Positions 5,134-7,415 of a stretch of DNA of 7,415 nt are shown piece after piece. Where the stretch lies: the NCBI GenBank assembly GCA_017452335.1, contig JAFTMP010000097.1, forward strand, positions 1 through 7,415, written 5' to 3'. Each line of letters opens with the position of its first letter. The stretch's first letter is position 1. The position numbers were made by a program, and so were the translations under genes. Source of the stretch: Clostridia bacterium (GTDB lineage Bacteria > Bacillota > Clostridia > Oscillospirales > CAG-272). The notes under the pieces were generated by a model. That model was not told the origin of the DNA and ran no database searches. It saw only the letters and a program-made list of their open reading frames with translations.

Positions 5134-7239
5134 TTACGCTCGGGGTGTGCGCAAAAACTCCTTCATGAAGCTGAACTGCTCTTGAGTTTGTTCATGGCGC
5201 AGGGTATAGCACGCGGTGGTGTGTGCCCCCTCCTCCATGACACAATAGCACCAGCGGTTGCCGATGTGCAGGGGGAAATAGCTGCTGTTGTGGGCGCGGG
5301 AGCTGTAGCTTTCCAAGAACACAAAATATTGCTTTTGGTCGATCTCTTCCGCCACGGCAACAAGCCCGATATTTTTGGCAAAGTACAGCGTACGCACCCC
5401 GCAAAGATCCTGCGGGATCGTCTGAATGAGGGCACGGTCCTTCATTTCGGAGGATGCGGGAAGTTCTTCTTGCATGCGGCATTCGATAATGACCTCCAAT
5501 ACTTCCTCATAGTGCCGTTCCCCTGCCGTAAAGTCTCTTTGCTTTTGCACCTTTACATGGCAGTGGAAGCAAACGCCCTTTTTCTCTGCCTCCTGCTGTG
5601 CGGTGCACCATTTTTCAAAGTCTTTTTCTTGATGCCAGAGCTGTTTTGCAAGCAGAAGGGCGGTGTTTGGGAAAAAGATCTCTTTTTGAAAGGTGTGTTC
5701 ATAGCCATCCACCCATTCTTCGCAAAAGATCTTTCCCTCAAACAGGGGCGCATGGCGAAAGACATTGAGCACGGTGTGCTCATCAAAGGCAGCGAACTGC
5801 GGCTTGTAAGGACCGTGTTTGGTGTATAAAAGGGTATCACTTGACGGGATGCTTTGACAAAGCACACCGCTTGCATCAAGGATATCTCTTTTCAAATATC
5901 CAAATTTTTTGCTCGGTGTATCTGAAAAACGATCTTGATATGCCCAAAGGCTTTCTGCCATGTCTTTGTAAAAGATGGGAACGCGGGGCGTGAAGAGCTT
6001 TTCAAGAAGGATCTTGCTGTGCCTGTGATCGGATCTTGCAGACAGGGCAAACAGCTCTTTTGGAGAAAGGGTGGCACAGTAATCAAGATCGTAGAGAAAA
6101 TCATCGTTGACCATGAGCAGGTATTCCTGCTTGCCATTGACCGTTCGCGCGGCAAAGACCTCTCGGATCATGCGCTGTGTGGCGTAGGGGAATTCGCCCT
6201 GCAGCTCGTAGCACCAGCGGTTGTGCACTGCCAGCGGGAAAAGACACTCATCGGGGGCAACGCTATAGTCGCAGAGAAGATAGGTAAAGCAGTCGATCTG
6301 CTCGGTTGTTTTGCCCACGGGTGCGTAAATATCCGATCTTACCAGCCCCACCCCGGGGCAAAAGGCTTCCTCAAGCACTCTTGCGCCAAAATGGGTTTTG
6401 AGTAATCTTCTGAAAACGGTGCAGTTTTCAAATCTTCCCGCAGGAGCCATAACTGTTTGCTTTTCACAAAGCTTTATAATATATTCGGGGGTGCTTCGGG
6501 GCAAAGATAAAATCTCTTTTACCGAAAGCGGATGCTCTTCGATCTGTAATTGCTCGTCAAGAAGAGGAATCCCCCCTTCGGGCGGGAAAGAGCAAAATCC
6601 AACCTCAAGCAGGTTTTTTTCAAGGAAGGGCGCAAAGCCTCTGTTGCCCATTCCGAAACCTGCAAACATTTCAAAACGGCTTTCGTTTTTCTGAATACGG
6701 GTACAAAAGATGTTTGTGCAGATGACGGGGCGGTCCTGCTCTATAATGTAAGATAAATGGGTTTGATAGGCGTTTAGATACGTCGCCTCGGGCAGTGCCT
6801 CTTCCCCCTCTTTCAGGGCGATGCGCAGAGCGTCGGCACAAAGCGCCTGCTTTTCAAAGGGCGTACCGCGGGAGTTGGTAAGCCGTTCGGTGGCAATTTG
6901 CAGTTCACTCTTAAATTCCTTGTTGATATTTTCATAAACGCTTTGCAGCACGGGCAGTGCGTTTTCTACAGATCCCGCTTCAAGCTGACCCAGCGCATAC
7001 TGAAAACGGGAAAGCTCCCCATGGATGCTTGCAGGACAGCGCGGACCGTGTATCAGATACTCGCAGTTGGTTTGCAGAGCAAAGGAAAGGGAAGAGATCA
7101 TGGCGATGTCGGGCAGACTCTCTCCCCGCTCCCATTTGCTTACCGCCTTGTCACTCACCCCCACGATCTTTGCAAGAAACGCCTGGGTGAACCCCTGCTT
7201 GCGGCGCAGGTGCGCAATTCTTTTTCCGATGTTATGCAC
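5134..7239 (-). CDS. XRE-family HTH regulator with large duplicated C-terminal modules
   Basis: The start is taken as GTG at 7239: GGGAGG (plus-strand 7249-7254) lies 9 nt upstream, and the consensus promoter at 7276-7304 lies just before that. An in-frame ATG at 7350 is upstream of the promoter and is rejected. The product is 701 residues with no membrane segment. Residues 4-65 are a classic HTH_3/XRE domain (GKRIAHLRRKQGFTQ, then VSDKAVSKWERGESLPD). Residues about 75-160 are helical. The C-terminal part contains a repeated module: APAGRFENC (265-273), GVGLV (296-300) and FPLAVHNRWCY (334-344), then TAGERHYEEVLEV (571-583), IGLVAV (624-629) and FPLHIGNRWCY (655-665). The PLxxGNxWxY and AGxFxNC patterns resemble domains that I know mainly from bacterial secreted or lipid-anchored proteins, so their place behind a DNA-binding domain is odd. 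About 24 cysteines are scattered through the protein, including a CFHC. The likely role is a cytoplasmic transcription factor with a sensory C-terminus; the ligand and targets are unknown, but autoregulation is likely. Confidence 0.85.
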   Translation of the reverse strand: MHNIGKRIAHLRRKQGFTQAFLAKIVGVSDKAVSKWERGESLPDIAMISSLSFALQTNCEYLIHGPRCPASIHGELSRFQYALGQLEAGSVENALPVLQSVYENINKEFKSELQIATERLTNSRGTPFEKQALCADALRIALKEGEEALPEATYLNAYQTHLSYIIEQDRPVICTNIFCTRIQKNESRFEMFAGFGMGNRGFAPFLEKNLLEVGFCSFPPEGGIPLLDEQLQIEEHPLSVKEILSLPRSTPEYIIKLCEKQTVMAPAGRFENCTVFRRLLKTHFGARVLEEAFCPGVGLVRSDIYAPVGKTTEQIDCFTYLLCDYSVAPDECLFPLAVHNRWCYELQGEFPYATQRMIREVFAARTVNGKQEYLLMVNDDFLYDLDYCATLSPKELFALSARSDHRHSKILLEKLFTPRVPIFYKDMAESLWAYQDRFSDTPSKKFGYLKRDILDASGVLCQSIPSSDTLLYTKHGPYKPQFAAFDEHTVLNVFRHAPLFEGKIFCEEWVDGYEHTFQKEIFFPNTALLLAKQLWHQEKDFEKWCTAQQEAEKKGVCFHCHVKVQKQRDFTAGERHYEEVLEVIIECRMQEELPASSEMKDRALIQTIPQDLCGVRTLYFAKNIGLVAVAEEIDQKQYFVFLESYSSRAHNSSYFPLHIGNRWCYCVMEEGAHTTACYTLRHEQTQEQFSFMKEFLRTPRA

Positions 7240-7267
7240 TTTTTTGCACCTCCCATAGTTTTTTCTT

Positions 7268-7284
7268 CTGTATACAGTATACAG
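7268..7284. promoter_or_regulatory. Palindromic operator over the -10 box of the XRE gene
   Basis: CTGTATACAGTATACAG is a perfect inverted repeat with 8-bp arms around one central base. It contains the -10 hexamer (7276-7281) and reaches the expected start site. XRE dimers commonly bind such sites, so negative autoregulation is the simplest reading, though this is inference from position and symmetry. Confidence 0.65.
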
Positions 7285-7304
7285 GAGCAGCCCTTTAAAG
7301 TCAA
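7276..7304 (-). promoter_or_regulatory. Sigma-A promoter for the XRE regulator gene
   Basis: On the minus strand the -35 box TTGACT (plus-strand 7299-7304), a 17-nt spacer and the -10 box TATACT (7276-7281) match consensus at 5 of 6 positions each. The implied start, about 7269, leaves a leader of around 30 nt with the GGGAGG ribosome binding site and shows that translation begins at the GTG at 7239. Confidence 0.87.
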
Positions 7305-7357
7305 CCGATTTCTCGTGGAGTCGGCTTTCCAAAACCGGTGCAAAATACAAACGGAAA

Positions 7358-7372
7358 TAAACCGACGGTTTA
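7358..7372. repeat. Odd-length palindrome upstream of the XRE promoter
   Basis: TAAACCGACGGTTTA has 7-bp arms around one central base, the same geometry as the palindrome at 7268-7284 but a different sequence. It lies about 55 bp upstream of the -35 box. It could be a second regulator site or belong to a gene beyond the window edge. Confidence 0.4.
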
Positions 7373-7415
7373 CAAAAAAGCGCTCGATTAGAGAGATTAC
7401 CGAAAATACACCGAA

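Noticed and set aside
5065..5829. 254-codon plus-strand frame opposite the XRE gene
   Set aside because: It begins inside the terminator hairpin, has no ribosome binding site, and is a mirror of a well-supported coding gene. Other long plus-strand frames at 5935-6405 and 3900-4394 are rejected for the same reason.
7240..7350. ATG at 7350 as start of the XRE regulator
   Set aside because: It lies upstream of the strong promoter at 7276-7304; the GTG at 7239 has a proper ribosome binding site and places the HTH at the N-terminus as usual.
1..7415. CRISPR array, insertion sequence or prophage signals
   Set aside because: There are no regularly spaced repeats, transposase or integrase motifs, or terminal inverted repeats; the inverted repeats found are explained as terminators, a riboswitch or operators.

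Overview
The window looks like a chromosomal segment from an uncultured or poorly studied low-to-moderate GC Gram-positive bacterium, most likely a member of the Clostridia. The evidence is strong AGGAGG-type ribosome binding sites, near-consensus sigma-A promoters, hairpin-plus-U-tract terminators, an S-box-family (SAM) riboswitch, a Gram-positive style lipoprotein and a large XRE regulator. No transposase, integrase, CRISPR array, tRNA or rRNA is visible. Taxonomy is inference; nothing in the window fixes genus or species.

Layout. (1) 1-480, plus strand: the 3' end of a P-loop kinase gene that runs in from outside the window. It converges on a leftward unit and shares a bidirectional terminator at 554-591. 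(2) 617-2153, minus strand: one apparent transcription unit with a near-consensus promoter (2125-2153). In order of transcription it holds a 24-codon small ORF with a strong ribosome binding site (2010-2084), a small membrane-anchored protein resembling NTF2-fold immunity proteins (1630-1950), and a 319-residue protein with a DUF4259-like N-terminus (617-1576). (3) 2208-3506, plus strand: divergently transcribed from unit 2. A consensus promoter drives a SAM riboswitch of the pseudoknotted S-box clan (SAM-I/IV-like) with a legible terminator/antiterminator switch. Downstream lie an unrecognised basic 167-residue protein and an overlapping Nudix hydrolase of the ADP-ribose pyrophosphatase type. 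A perfect 21-bp hairpin closes the unit. (4) 3528-4971, minus strand: a single lipoprotein gene whose body is made of WG-like beta-strand repeats. (5) 5061-7304, minus strand: a single-gene unit encoding a 701-residue XRE-type DNA-binding protein with an unusual duplicated C-terminal module. A palindrome sits over its -10 box and a hairpin terminator follows it.

How the parts work together. The best-supported regulatory circuit is SAM control of the small basic protein plus ADP-ribose pyrophosphatase operon. When SAM is bound, P1 forms and the terminator forms; when it is not, the 3' strand of P1 can pair perfectly with the 5' arm of the terminator. The XRE protein probably regulates itself through the palindrome at 7268-7284. 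The NTF2-like and DUF4259-like pair looks like accessory (possibly immunity) genes without a visible toxin.

The most interesting points are the SAM-responsive control of a Nudix enzyme together with an unknown protein, the small ORF whose second half overlaps a terminator-like element, and the fusion of an XRE domain to tandem modules that resemble domains of secreted proteins.
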